Shown piece after piece: positions 5,325 to 11,558 of a stretch of DNA of 11,558 bases. The stretch is from NCBI GenBank assembly GCA_002842935.1, contig PHEM01000070.1:1-11558 (forward strand), in the 5' to 3' direction. The first letter of the stretch is position 1, and every line of letters begins with the position of its first letter. Below the pieces are notes generated by a model. That model was not told the origin of the DNA. It made no database searches and worked only from the letters and a program-made list of their open reading frames with translations. The position numbers and the translations under genes were made by a program. This DNA comes from Alphaproteobacteria bacterium HGW-Alphaproteobacteria-13 (GTDB lineage: Bacteria > Pseudomonadota > Alphaproteobacteria > Sphingomonadales > Sphingomonadaceae).

Positions 5325-6302
5325 GACGCGCAGCACCGCCGCCCCCCAGGTGAAGCCGCCGCCCATCGCCTCCAGCACCACCAGGTCGCCGCGCTTGATG
5401 CGGCCGTCGCGCACCGCGAGGTCGAGCGCCAGCGGCACGGAGGCCGCCGAGGTATTGGCATGCTGATCGACCGTCAGCACGACGCGCTCGGCGGGAAGGC
5501 CCAGCTTCTTCGCGGTCGCGTCGATGATGCGGCGGTTCGCCTGATGCGGCACCACCCAGTCGACATCCTCCGCCGACAGCCCGGTGTCGGCCAGCACTTC
5601 ACCGAGCACGGAGGCAAGATTGGTGACGGCATGGCGGAACACTTCGCGTCCCTGCATCCGCACATGGCCGACCGTGCCCGTCGTCGAGGGACCGCCGTCG
5701 ACATAGAGCATGTCGCAATATTGGCCCTCGGCATGCAGCCGCGTCGCGAGGATGCCGCGCCCCTTCGCGCCTGCTTCGTCCGCGACCTCTTCGGCCGACA
5801 ATATGATCGCCCCCGCGCCGTCGCCGAACAGCACGCAGGTCGTGCGATCCTCCCAGTCGAGGATGCGGCTGAAGGTTTCGCTGCCGATCACCAGCGCATG
5901 CTTCGCCGCGCCGGTGCGGAGCATCGAATCGGCGACCGACACGGCATAGAGGAAACCCGAACAGACCGCCGCGACGTCGAAGGCGATGCAGTCGGGCGCA
6001 CCGATCAGCGCCTGGACCTTCGTCGCCGTGGCCGGGAAAGTATTGTCGGGCGTCGCCGTCGCGACGATGATCAGCCCGATGTCGGAAGGTTCGAGACCGG
6101 CCGCCTTCAGCGCCTCTTTCGCCGCCGCCGCGCCCAGCGTGCCTGTCGTCTCGTCAGGCTCGGCGATATGGCGGAAACGGATGCCGGTGCGCTCGACGAT
6201 CCATTCGTCGCTGGTGTCGACGCGCTTGGCCAGCTCGGCGTTCGAGACGCGCGTGCGCGGCAGGGCGGAGCCGGTGCCGGACAGGACGGCGCGGCGAGTC
6301 AT
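5322..6302 (-). CDS. fabH: Beta-ketoacyl-ACP synthase III
   Basis: FabH performs the first condensation of type II fatty-acid synthesis, joining acetyl-CoA or a similar primer to malonyl-ACP to give acetoacetyl-ACP in the cytoplasm. The product is 326 residues, normal for the family. The complete catalytic triad is visible: Cys114 in AAVCSGFLYA, His253 in PHQANRRI and Asn283 in QHANTSAAS. The GDGAGAIIL loop (160-168) and the glycine-rich end GGGFTWGAAVLRV are also standard. ATG 6302 gives the typical MTRRAVLSGTGSALP start; the frame extends 29 residues further upstream, but that is plsX coding sequence. The start overlaps the plsX stop as ATGA, a sign of translational coupling. No unusual residues were seen, so ordinary primer specificity is expected, though not proved. 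Confidence 0.96.
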   Translation of the reverse strand: MTRRAVLSGTGSALPRTRVSNAELAKRVDTSDEWIVERTGIRFRHIAEPDETTGTLGAAAAKEALKAAGLEPSDIGLIIVATATPDNTFPATATKVQALIGAPDCIAFDVAAVCSGFLYAVSVADSMLRTGAAKHALVIGSETFSRILDWEDRTTCVLFGDGAGAIILSAEEVADEAGAKGRGILATRLHAEGQYCDMLYVDGGPSTTGTVGHVRMQGREVFRHAVTNLASVLGEVLADTGLSAEDVDWVVPHQANRRIIDATAKKLGLPAERVVLTVDQHANTSAASVPLALDLAVRDGRIKRGDLVVLEAMGGGFTWGAAVLRV

Positions 6303-7330
6303 GCCGCACTCCCACGAAAATTGGCGAGATCCTCTGTCACCTGACGCGTAATGTCCTTTTCGATCAGTTCCGCGCACAGATGCACGCAATTGGCGACGCC
6401 TTTCGCGTCGGCGCTGCCGTGGCTTTTCAGCACGACGCCATTAAGCCCCAGAAATACGGCGCCATTATGGTTGTTGGGGTCGAGATGATGGCGCAGCAAT
6501 TCCGTCGCGGGGCGCGAAATCAGGAAACCGATCTTCGAGCGCACCGACGAGGTGAAGGCGCGGCGCAGCAGGTCGGTGACGAAACGCGCCGTCCCCTCGA
6601 TCGTCTTGAGCGCGATATTGCCCGAAAAGCCATCGTGGACGACGACATCGACATTGCCGCGCGACAGCTTGTCGCCTTCGATGAAACCCGTGAATTCCAT
6701 CGGCAGCCCCTGGGCCGCGCGCAGCATCGCCGCCGCGTCGCGAATCTCGTCGGTGCCCTTCAATTCCTCGGTACCGATGTTGAGCAGCGCGACGCGCGGC
6801 CTTTCCAGCCCCATGGCGGTGCGCGCATAGGCAGCGCCCATCACCGCGAACTGGACGAGGTTGTTGGCGTCGCAATCGGTGTTGGCGCCAAGGTCGAGCA
6901 TCACCACGTCATTGTCGCCGAGCGACGGCAGCAGCGCCGCGAGCGCGGGCCGGTCGATCCCCGGCATGGTGCGCAGCGCGACCTTGGCCATCGCCATCAA
7001 AGCGCCGGTGTTGCCCGCCGACACGGCGCCGCCCGCGTCGCCGCGCTTCACGGCGTCGATCGCGAGACCCATCGAGCTGCCTTTGGCCTTGCGCAGCGCC
7101 TGGCTGGGCTTGTCCTCGCCCGACACCACGCCATCGGTGTGGATGATGTCCGACGCCGCGCGCAGGTTCGGATGATTGTCGAGCGCGGCCTTGATCCGCG
7201 TCTCGTCCCCGACGAGCAGGAAGCGAAGGCCATCATGCTGGTGGCGCGCCATCGCGGCGCCCGCGCACATCACGCGCACGCCGACGTCACCGCCCATCGC
7301 ATCGATTGCGATTCGCGGTGTCAGCCCCAT
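6299..7330 (-). CDS. plsX: Phosphate acyltransferase PlsX
   Basis: PlsX converts acyl-ACP and phosphate to acyl-phosphate, the donor used by PlsY for the first acylation of glycerol-3-phosphate in phospholipid synthesis; it acts at the inner face of the membrane. The protein is 343 residues, a usual length. Family hallmarks are IAIDAMGGD at the start, the SAGNTGALMAMA segment (about 104-115), DLGANTDC (about 147-154), VALLNIGTEELKGTDEI, and VVVHDGFSGNIALKTIEG. ATG 7330 has GGAGG about 8 bases upstream. It begins 22 bases after the rpmF stop and its last codon overlaps the fabH start, so rpmF-plsX-fabH reads as one operon, as in many proteobacteria. Confidence 0.96.
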   Translation of the reverse strand: MGLTPRIAIDAMGGDVGVRVMCAGAAMARHQHDGLRFLLVGDETRIKAALDNHPNLRAASDIIHTDGVVSGEDKPSQALRKAKGSSMGLAIDAVKRGDAGGAVSAGNTGALMAMAKVALRTMPGIDRPALAALLPSLGDNDVVMLDLGANTDCDANNLVQFAVMGAAYARTAMGLERPRVALLNIGTEELKGTDEIRDAAAMLRAAQGLPMEFTGFIEGDKLSRGNVDVVVHDGFSGNIALKTIEGTARFVTDLLRRAFTSSVRSKIGFLISRPATELLRHHLDPNNHNGAVFLGLNGVVLKSHGSADAKGVANCVHLCAELIEKDITRQVTEDLANFRGSAA

Positions 7331-7352
7331 CCTAACGCCCTCCGGCTAATGC

Positions 7353-7532
7353 TTAGGCGCCGATCGCGACCACTTCGCGGCCATTGTAATGGCCGCAGGC
7401 GTTGCAAAGATTGTGGGGACGCTTCAGCTCGCCGCAATTCGGGCATTCCTGATAGGCTTCGACCTTCAGGCTGTCGTGGCTGCGACGCATTCCGCGCTTC
7501 GAGGGCGAGGTTTTTCGCTTGGGGACGGCCAT
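7353..7532 (-). CDS. rpmF: 50S ribosomal protein L32
   Basis: A 59-residue basic protein of the large ribosomal subunit. The start MAVPKRKTSPSKRGMRRSHD is diagnostic of L32. Residues about 29-47 carry two CxxC pairs, CPNC and CNAC, so this is the zinc-binding form. ATG 7532 is preceded by AGGA at a suitable distance (minus strand AGGAAACAAC before ATG). The frame stays open far upstream, but that extension does not resemble L32 and overlaps the presumed leader. rpmF leads the plsX-fabH cluster, a widely conserved link between ribosome and lipid synthesis genes. Confidence 0.96.
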   Translation of the reverse strand: MAVPKRKTSPSKRGMRRSHDSLKVEAYQECPNCGELKRPHNLCNACGHYNGREVVAIGA

Positions 7533-7866
7533 GTTGTTTCCTGCATTCTTTAAATGGTCATACGAATCGGCAAACCCGGATTTGTCCTTCCCGTTGCCGG
7601 AAATGACTGGCCCGCCCGCCGCCTTGAAGCCACTCCCGCCCGGTAAGAACGGGAATCCTTCTGCCGGAGGGTGCCTCAACGCCTGATGGTGCCGGGTGCC
7701 GGATCGGGCGCGGCTATAGCGTTTTCGCCCACAAAGGCAAGTCCCAGAGCGCGGCGCGCGCATGTTAAACCCGCGCGGGCTTGCCGCGCCGCGCCGGGAA
7801 TGTCACATCGGACGCCGACGCCGGCCCATATCGAGGCTTCGGCCAATGTCGAGAGGAAAGCCCATC
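7533..7866. other. Intergenic region: rpmF leader and divergent promoter region
   Basis: 334 bases separate the divergent rpmF and MAPEG genes. The left half would be a leader of about 170 bases for rpmF if the promoter at 7713-7740 is right; it holds small possible stems, such as GGCAA/TTGCC around 7568-7597 and CCCG/CGGG near 7640-7651. The right half contains the palindrome CCCGCGCGGG (7770-7779). I see no tRNA, no convincing small ORF and no strong terminator. Confidence 0.5.
7713..7740 (-). promoter_or_regulatory. Candidate sigma70-type promoter for rpmF-plsX-fabH
   Basis: On the minus strand TTGCCT (7735-7740) is followed after 16 bases by TATAGC (7713-7718). This is the best -35/-10 pair upstream of rpmF and predicts a start near 7706, about 174 bases before the rpmF ATG. 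Confidence 0.45.
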
Positions 7867-8304
7867 ATGATGATATTGCCGATCAGCCTGACGATCGCCG
7901 CCGGTGCGGCGCTGATCAACCTGTGGCTGGCGATGCGCGTCGGGCGCGTGCGGATGAGCGAAAAAGTGTCGATCGGCGACGGCGGCAACGAGCGGCTGAT
8001 CCGCCGCATGCGCGCGCACAGCAATTATGTCGAGAACACGCCTTTCGTGCTGATCCTGCTGGCGCTGGTCGAACTCGGCCTCGGCCCGTCGCTGTGGCTG
8101 TGGGGGCTGGGCATGCTTTACCTCGTCGCCCGCATCCTTCACGCCTTCGGCATGGACGGCCTCGGCTGGGGCCGGTCGGCCGGGGTCGTCATCTCCATGC
8201 TGACGCAGCTCGGTCTCGCCATCGCGGCGCTGGCGACCGTCTATCTGACGCCCATGGGCATCACATCGGCGTCGGTCACGGAAACCGTGGTCGTGGAGAA
8301 ATAG
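7867..8304 (+). CDS. MAPEG-family integral membrane protein
   Basis: MAPEG proteins are small four-helix membrane enzymes related to microsomal glutathione transferase and leukotriene C4 synthase; bacterial members may conjugate glutathione to lipophilic or peroxidised compounds, but most are uncharacterised. This 145-residue protein has hydrophobic segments at about 3-23, 58-80, 77-95 and 105-128. The conserved polar motif RMRAHSNYVENTP (47-59) matches the family pattern R-x-x-x-H-x-N-x-x-E-x-x-P after the first helix. ATG 7867 follows GAGAGGAAAG at a workable distance; ATG 7870 is the next codon and equally possible, and the longer open frame from 7762 is not protein-like. It converges on the following hydrolase gene with only four bases between stops. 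The substrate cannot be inferred. Confidence 0.85.
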   Translation: MMILPISLTIAAGAALINLWLAMRVGRVRMSEKVSIGDGGNERLIRRMRAHSNYVENTPFVLILLALVELGLGPSLWLWGLGMLYLVARILHAFGMDGLGWGRSAGVVISMLTQLGLAIAALATVYLTPMGITSASVTETVVVEK

Positions 8305-8308
8305 GCGC

Positions 8309-8971
8309 TCAGCCGACCACCGCGTCGCCGACATAGGGATTGGTGCGGCGTTCCTGCGCAAAGCTGCTGTGCGGGCCGTGTCCGGGCAGGAAGATCGTGT
8401 CGCCCCCCAGCGGCCACAGCTTCTGCGTGATGGAATCGATCAGTTGCCGGTGATCGCCGCGCGGAAAGTCGGTGCGGCCGACCGAACCCTGGAACAGCAC
8501 GTCGCCGACGATCGCCAGCTTCGACGGGCGGTGGTGAAAGACGACATGGCCGGGCGTGTGGCCTGGGCAGTGGAGGACGTCGATCACCAGATTGCCGACC
8601 GTCACCGTGTCGCCGTCCTTCAGCCAGCGGTCGGGTTCGAACGGCTCGCCCGTCATGCCGAAGCGGGCGCCGTCCGCGCCCAGCCGCTCGATCCAGAAAC
8701 GGTCGTCCTCATGCGGTCCCTCGATGGGCACGCCCAGTTCCTTCGCCAGCACGCCCGCCTGCCCGCAATGGTCCATATGGCCGTGGGTGACGAGGATCTT
8801 CTCGACCTCGACGCCCGTCTGGCGGACGGCGTCCTTCAGCTTGGGCAAGTCGCCGCCGGGATCGACGAAAGCAGCCTTGTTGGTTTCGGTGCACCACAAG
8901 AGCGTGCAGTTCTGCTCGAAAGCGGTGACGGGGACCACAGCGGCCCTGAGTGGAGGATTGGGAGCGTTCAT
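8309..8971 (-). CDS. YcbL-type metallo-beta-lactamase-fold hydrolase (glyoxalase II-like)
   Basis: A 220-residue cytoplasmic zinc hydrolase. The metal-binding set is complete: H63, H65, D67 and H68 in THGHMDHCG, H138 in HCPGHTPGH, D157 in VGDVLFQGSVGRTD and H198 in LPGHGPHSS. The N-terminal VPVTAFEQNCTLLWC and the GSVGRTDFPRGD segment resemble E. coli YcbL, a type II glyoxalase-like enzyme acting on glutathione thioesters. The protein lacks the long C-terminal domain of classical glyoxalase II, which supports the YcbL branch. I chose ATG 8971 because homologues start shortly before the PVTAF motif; ATG 9007 would add 12 residues. No clear ribosome site was found for either. It is 46 bases after the protease gene and may be last in the ygfZ transcript. 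Confidence 0.88.
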   Translation of the reverse strand: MNAPNPPLRAAVVPVTAFEQNCTLLWCTETNKAAFVDPGGDLPKLKDAVRQTGVEVEKILVTHGHMDHCGQAGVLAKELGVPIEGPHEDDRFWIERLGADGARFGMTGEPFEPDRWLKDGDTVTVGNLVIDVLHCPGHTPGHVVFHHRPSKLAIVGDVLFQGSVGRTDFPRGDHRQLIDSITQKLWPLGGDTIFLPGHGPHSSFAQERRTNPYVGDAVVG

Positions 8972-9017
8972 GCCCGCCGATGTGGGCAAGATAGGGGCAT
9001 TTGGCAAGCCCGCGCCC

Positions 9018-9569
9018 CTAACGCAGCGTCATCGTGTCGCCTTCGACATTAACGGCGTCGAGCCGCGACAAATAGCTCTGGCCGAGCAGCGACACCCCCA
9101 TATCGGCGTCGATCACCGCCGCCCGCACGCGGCGCACCGCGATCCCCGCGACCTCGACGCTGTCCAGCGTCACGCTACGCATCGGCACATCGCCGCCCGC
9201 CGTGCGCGCCGTTCCCGTGACGGGCAGCCGTTCGACGTCGATGCCGATCGCCTCGGCATCGCGGCGTGTGAGCGCGACGACCGACGCGCCGCTGTCCACC
9301 AGCATGCGAATGCGCACGCCGTCGACGTCGGTATCGGCATAGAAGTGCGAATCGCCCGCGCGCTCGATGCGGACGGCGCCAGACCCGCTGCCCTCGGACG
9401 ACCATCCGCCGCCGCCGCGCGCGCTCCAGCCGCCGTCGTCGGCGGGCTTTTCAGGGGCGGGCTTTTCGGTCCCCGAACCGTCGACGCCGGGCGCGCGGCT
9501 GGCGATGCCCGCCACGCCGACCGAAGCCGCCGCGATGATCGCGGCCAATGTGACGAAACGCCCCAGCAT
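9018..9569 (-). CDS. Membrane-anchored retropepsin-like aspartic protease
   Basis: A 183-residue clan AA aspartic protease of the single-domain bacterial type (similar to TIGR02281), expected to work as a dimer. Residues 1-24 are hydrophobic (LGRFVTLAAIIAAASVGVAGIA), forming a signal anchor, so the catalytic domain should face the periplasm. A glycine, serine and tryptophan-rich linker (about 45-64, with GGWS repeated) follows. The catalytic motif is MLVDSGASVVALT with Asp92; DTGA is more usual, but DSGA keeps the aspartate. The second hallmark is VSLLGQSYLSRL (159-170). ATG 9569 is preceded by AAGGA at short spacing; a GTG at 9587 would add six residues. It follows the exported protein gene by 39 bases. 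The substrate is unknown. Confidence 0.86.
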   Translation of the reverse strand: MLGRFVTLAAIIAAASVGVAGIASRAPGVDGSGTEKPAPEKPADDGGWSARGGGGWSSEGSGSGAVRIERAGDSHFYADTDVDGVRIRMLVDSGASVVALTRRDAEAIGIDVERLPVTGTARTAGGDVPMRSVTLDSVEVAGIAVRRVRAAVIDADMGVSLLGQSYLSRLDAVNVEGDTMTLR

Positions 9570-9608
9570 CCCGTCCTTGTCGCACAAGATGCTTCAAAAA
9601 AAGGTAAA

Positions 9609-10199
9609 TCAGCGGCGCTCGATGAAGGCCCGCCAGCGCGGCGCGCCGTCGCGCAGTGAATAGGCGATGCGCGCGCAGGCATAGGGGCGGTCCCGGCGAT
9701 TGTCCGCCTCCGCCGCCGTGCGCGGCCAGCGGAGCGGTTCGCCGCCCGCCGCCCAGCAGACGAGCGCCTCCGCCTCGGGCCGCGCCGCGATCTCCGCGCG
9801 CTGCGCAGGCGAATAGGATGCGGGAAGGCTCCAGCCGAAGATGCGCCGCTCGACCGGGCCGGAGGCGGCCAGTAGCGGCGCGAAGGCCGCGCAGCGATCC
9901 GTCAGCAGCGCCGCGACGGCGCGGCGCTCGCCCTCGCCCAGCCAGCGCCCGCCGAGCATGGGTGCCCAGCGCGCCGCGTCGCCCGAACGCAGGGCGGGCC
10001 AGAGTTGGTCGGCCGCATCCTCGAAGCGCGCGCGCCAGGGCGAATCGTCCGCGAGCGGTGCCAGCGGCGCAGGCTCGACCGCCGCTTCGGGTTCGATGGC
10101 GACCAGCGGTGCGCCTTCCTCCACCGGCGGCGCGCAATCCGCTTGCCCCGCCGCCGGGGCGGCGAAGGCCAGCGCCGACAGGGTCAGCAAGGCGCGCAT
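9609..10199 (-). CDS. Exported protein of unknown function
   Basis: I do not recognise a family. The 196-residue product starts with a clear signal peptide, MRALLTLSALAFAAPAAGQA, with a plausible signal peptidase I site after residue 20. There is no lipobox. The mature part begins with an alanine, proline and glutamate-rich stretch (about 24-52), then a more ordered domain with tryptophans and the pattern PWRARFEDAADQLWPALRSG. Four cysteines, at 22, 103, 148 and 175, would be periplasmic and could form disulfides. The start at 10199 is only five bases after the ygfZ stop, so translation is probably coupled to ygfZ. The next gene is a membrane-anchored protease facing the same compartment. It is probably a lineage-restricted conserved hypothetical; base composition matches its neighbours. 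Confidence 0.75.
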   Translation of the reverse strand: MRALLTLSALAFAAPAAGQADCAPPVEEGAPLVAIEPEAAVEPAPLAPLADDSPWRARFEDAADQLWPALRSGDAARWAPMLGGRWLGEGERRAVAALLTDRCAAFAPLLAASGPVERRIFGWSLPASYSPAQRAEIAARPEAEALVCWAAGGEPLRWPRTAAEADNRRDRPYACARIAYSLRDGAPRWRAFIERR

Positions 10200-10204
10200 C
10201 GTCG

Positions 10205-10933
10205 CTATTCCTCCGCCGCGAGCGCGCCGCGCATCCAGTCGGGCACGGCGGCGGGGACGAGGCTTTCGACGCGCCGATGCTCCACCGACCAGCCAAGGTC
10301 CGGATAGGCGATCACTTGCCGCTTTTCGTCGGCGTCGGCCATGGGCACGACGACCAGCCGCCGGTTGACTTTCTGCCGCCAGTTCATGCGCGCGGTATTT
10401 TCCTGCCCGACATAGCAGCCCTTGGTGAAGCTGACGCCGTTCAGTTCGGCGGCATTGCATTCGAGCCACAGCGTCGCGGCGTCGCCCAGTTCCGCGCGGC
10501 CTTCGGTGACGCCCAGCGCCAGCCGGTGCGCGCGCCACGCCGCGTCGGCGCCCTCCCCTTCCCCTGCCGGGGCAAGCCAGCGCCGGCCGAGCGCGGGCAG
10601 GCGCGGATCGACGACGCCCAGATCGCCGCCGTCCGCCGACCAGTGCACCGCCAGTGCGTCCTCGCGCGTGATGGTGATCGCGCGGCGCAGGCGATAGAGC
10701 GTCAGGCGCTTGACCAGCGCGTCAGTCGCTTCGCGCTCGCAGTCGATCAGCAGGTCCGCCTCGTCACCCCAGATCAGGAAATCGAACAGCGCCTTGCCCT
10801 GCGGCGTCAGCAATCCCGCCCAGACCGGCAGGCTGCCCGATACGTCGTTGGTGACGAGTCCTTGCAGGAACCCGTGCACATCCTCGCCCGACAGGCGAAT
10901 AAGGGCGCGATCGATCAGGGTGGTATTGGCCAT
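10205..10933 (-). CDS. ygfZ: YgfZ/GcvT-domain folate-binding protein (iron-sulfur cluster maintenance)
   Basis: YgfZ is a tetrahydrofolate-binding protein related to GcvT that supports synthesis or repair of certain iron-sulfur enzymes in the cytoplasm. The 242-residue product carries the diagnostic motif KGCYVGQE inside GVSFTKGCYVGQENTARM (about 170-187), whose cysteine is important in E. coli YgfZ. The N-terminal half (IRLSGEDVHGFLQGLVTNDV and TPQGKALFDFLIW) matches the folate-binding GcvT fold. ATG 10933 has no ribosome site; a candidate -10 box lies six bases upstream, which suggests a leaderless message. It is probably the first gene of the leftward run with the exported protein and protease genes. 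It diverges from pyrC across 59 bases. Confidence 0.92.
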   Translation of the reverse strand: MANTTLIDRALIRLSGEDVHGFLQGLVTNDVSGSLPVWAGLLTPQGKALFDFLIWGDEADLLIDCEREATDALVKRLTLYRLRRAITITREDALAVHWSADGGDLGVVDPRLPALGRRWLAPAGEGEGADAAWRAHRLALGVTEGRAELGDAATLWLECNAAELNGVSFTKGCYVGQENTARMNWRQKVNRRLVVVPMADADEKRQVIAYPDLGWSVEHRRVESLVPAAVPDWMRGALAAEE

Positions 10934-10967
10934 GACGATAATCTAGGGCCACCTCAGCCAAAACCAA
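10934..10967 (-). promoter_or_regulatory. Candidate promoter giving a leaderless ygfZ mRNA
   Basis: On the minus strand TTGGTT (10962-10967) and TAGATT (10940-10945) are 16 bases apart, and exactly six bases separate the -10 box from the ygfZ ATG. A start at the normal distance would fall on the A of ATG. The same geometry is found before the helicase gene. Confidence 0.45.
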
Positions 10968-10992
10968 GCCACGATTTGCCGAAAGGCCAGAC

Positions 10993-11558
10993 ATGACCGA
11001 CCGCCTGACCATCCGCCGCCCCGACGACTGGCACGTCCATTTGCGCGACGGCGCGATGCTGTCGCATGTCGCGCCCTATACGGCGCGCCAGTTCGCGCGC
11101 GCGATCGTCATGCCCAACCTGTCGCCGCCCGTGACGACGGTGTCGGAGGGCATCGCCTATCGCGAGCGGATCGTCGCCGCCGTGCCGCCACAGATGGACT
11201 TCACGCCGCTGATCGTCGCCTATCTGACCGACAGCAGCGACGCCGAGGAACTGGCGCGCGGCCATGCCGAAGGCGTGTTCACGGCGGCAAAGCTCTATCC
11301 CGCCCACGCCACCACGGGCAGCGCGCACGGCGTGACCGACCTTGCCCATATCCGCCCGGTTCTGGAAAGGATGCAGGCGATCGGGATGCCGCTGCTGATC
11401 CACGGCGAAGTCACGGACCATGACGTCGACATCTTCGACCGCGAGGCGGTGTTCATCGACCGCGCGCTGGCGCCGCTGGTCCGCGACATGCCCGCGCTGA
11501 AGATCGTCTTCGAACATATCACCACGGCCGAGGCGGCGCAGTTCGTCGCCGACGCCCC
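10993..11558 (+). CDS. pyrC: Dihydroorotase, N-terminal part (runs off the window)
   Basis: Dihydroorotase closes N-carbamoyl-aspartate to dihydroorotate, step three of pyrimidine synthesis in the cytoplasm. The first 188 codons are present; the E. coli PyrC type has about 348 residues, so just over half is seen. Metal and substrate residues are in place: His14 and His16 in DDWHVHLRDG, Arg18, Asn42 in VMPNLSPP, Lys100 in AAKLYPAHATTGS (the lysine that is carboxylated to bridge two zinc ions), His137 in LLIHGE and His175 in VFEHITT. This identifies the class II, E. coli-like enzyme rather than the inactive or CAD-like forms. ATG 10993 is preceded by AAAGG six bases upstream. The gene diverges from ygfZ. 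Confidence 0.95.
   Translation, partial: MTDRLTIRRPDDWHVHLRDGAMLSHVAPYTARQFARAIVMPNLSPPVTTVSEGIAYRERIVAAVPPQMDFTPLIVAYLTDSSDAEELARGHAEGVFTAAKLYPAHATTGSAHGVTDLAHIRPVLERMQAIGMPLLIHGEVTDHDVDIFDREAVFIDRALAPLVRDMPALKIVFEHITTAEAAQFVADA

Noticed and set aside
6380..7606. Rightward open frame of 408 codons opposite plsX and rpmF
   Set aside because: Spans two strongly recognised genes on the other strand and its translation has no domain character.
7533..7763. N-terminal extension of the rpmF frame
   Set aside because: L32 starts MAVPKRKTS in nearly all bacteria and ATG 7532 has its own ribosome site; the extension reads as leader sequence.
1..11558. A new defence, toxin-antitoxin or mobile system
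   Set aside because: Nearly all genes belong to known housekeeping families, with even composition and no integrase, transposase, nuclease cluster or tRNA junction.

Overview
The window looks like an ordinary chromosomal stretch from a high-GC alphaproteobacterium, most likely a sphingomonad (Sphingomonadales; Sphingopyxis-like is a guess at genus level). The basis is protein style, the rpmF-plsX-fabH-ihfA-merR order, a class I-type lysyl-tRNA synthetase N-terminus, and intergenic hairpins built on the core GAGCTTGTCGA, which I recall as abundant in sphingomonad genomes. I see no phage, insertion sequence, CRISPR array, tRNA or rRNA.

Layout. (1) 1-669: a leftward N-terminal piece of a probable lysK diverges from a rightward stand-alone PilZ-domain gene. 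(2) 670-910: intergenic, with a REP-like hairpin, a perfect 14-bp inverted repeat and a small GC hairpin, then a candidate leaderless promoter. (3) 911-4260, rightward: a large DinG/Rad3-type iron-sulfur helicase, then a SixA-type histidine phosphatase probably starting at TTG. (4) 4261-4498: a convergent gap with three more copies of the REP-like element; two of them, in inverted orientation, differ mainly by compensated changes in the hairpin stem. (5) 4499-7532, leftward: merR-type regulator, ihfA, fabH, plsX and rpmF, transcribed from rpmF towards merR, with a likely second promoter before ihfA. (6) 7533-7866: long rpmF leader and promoter region, back to back with a rightward MAPEG membrane protein gene (7867-8304). 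(7) 8309-10933, leftward: ygfZ, an exported protein of unknown function, a membrane-anchored retropepsin-like protease and a YcbL-type metallo-beta-lactamase-fold hydrolase, closely spaced enough to be one transcript. (8) 10993-11558: the first 188 codons of a dihydroorotase (pyrC), running off the window.

How the genes work together. Region 5 combines ribosome assembly (L32), the start of phospholipid synthesis (PlsX), the first condensation of fatty-acid synthesis (FabH) and a nucleoid protein with an adjacent regulator. Most other genes are housekeeping. No gene set here amounts to a new defence or mobile system. The most informative non-standard signals are the REP-like family with covarying stems, two promoters with identical leaderless geometry, and the loss of lysK similarity just before its expected HIGH-type motif at the window edge.
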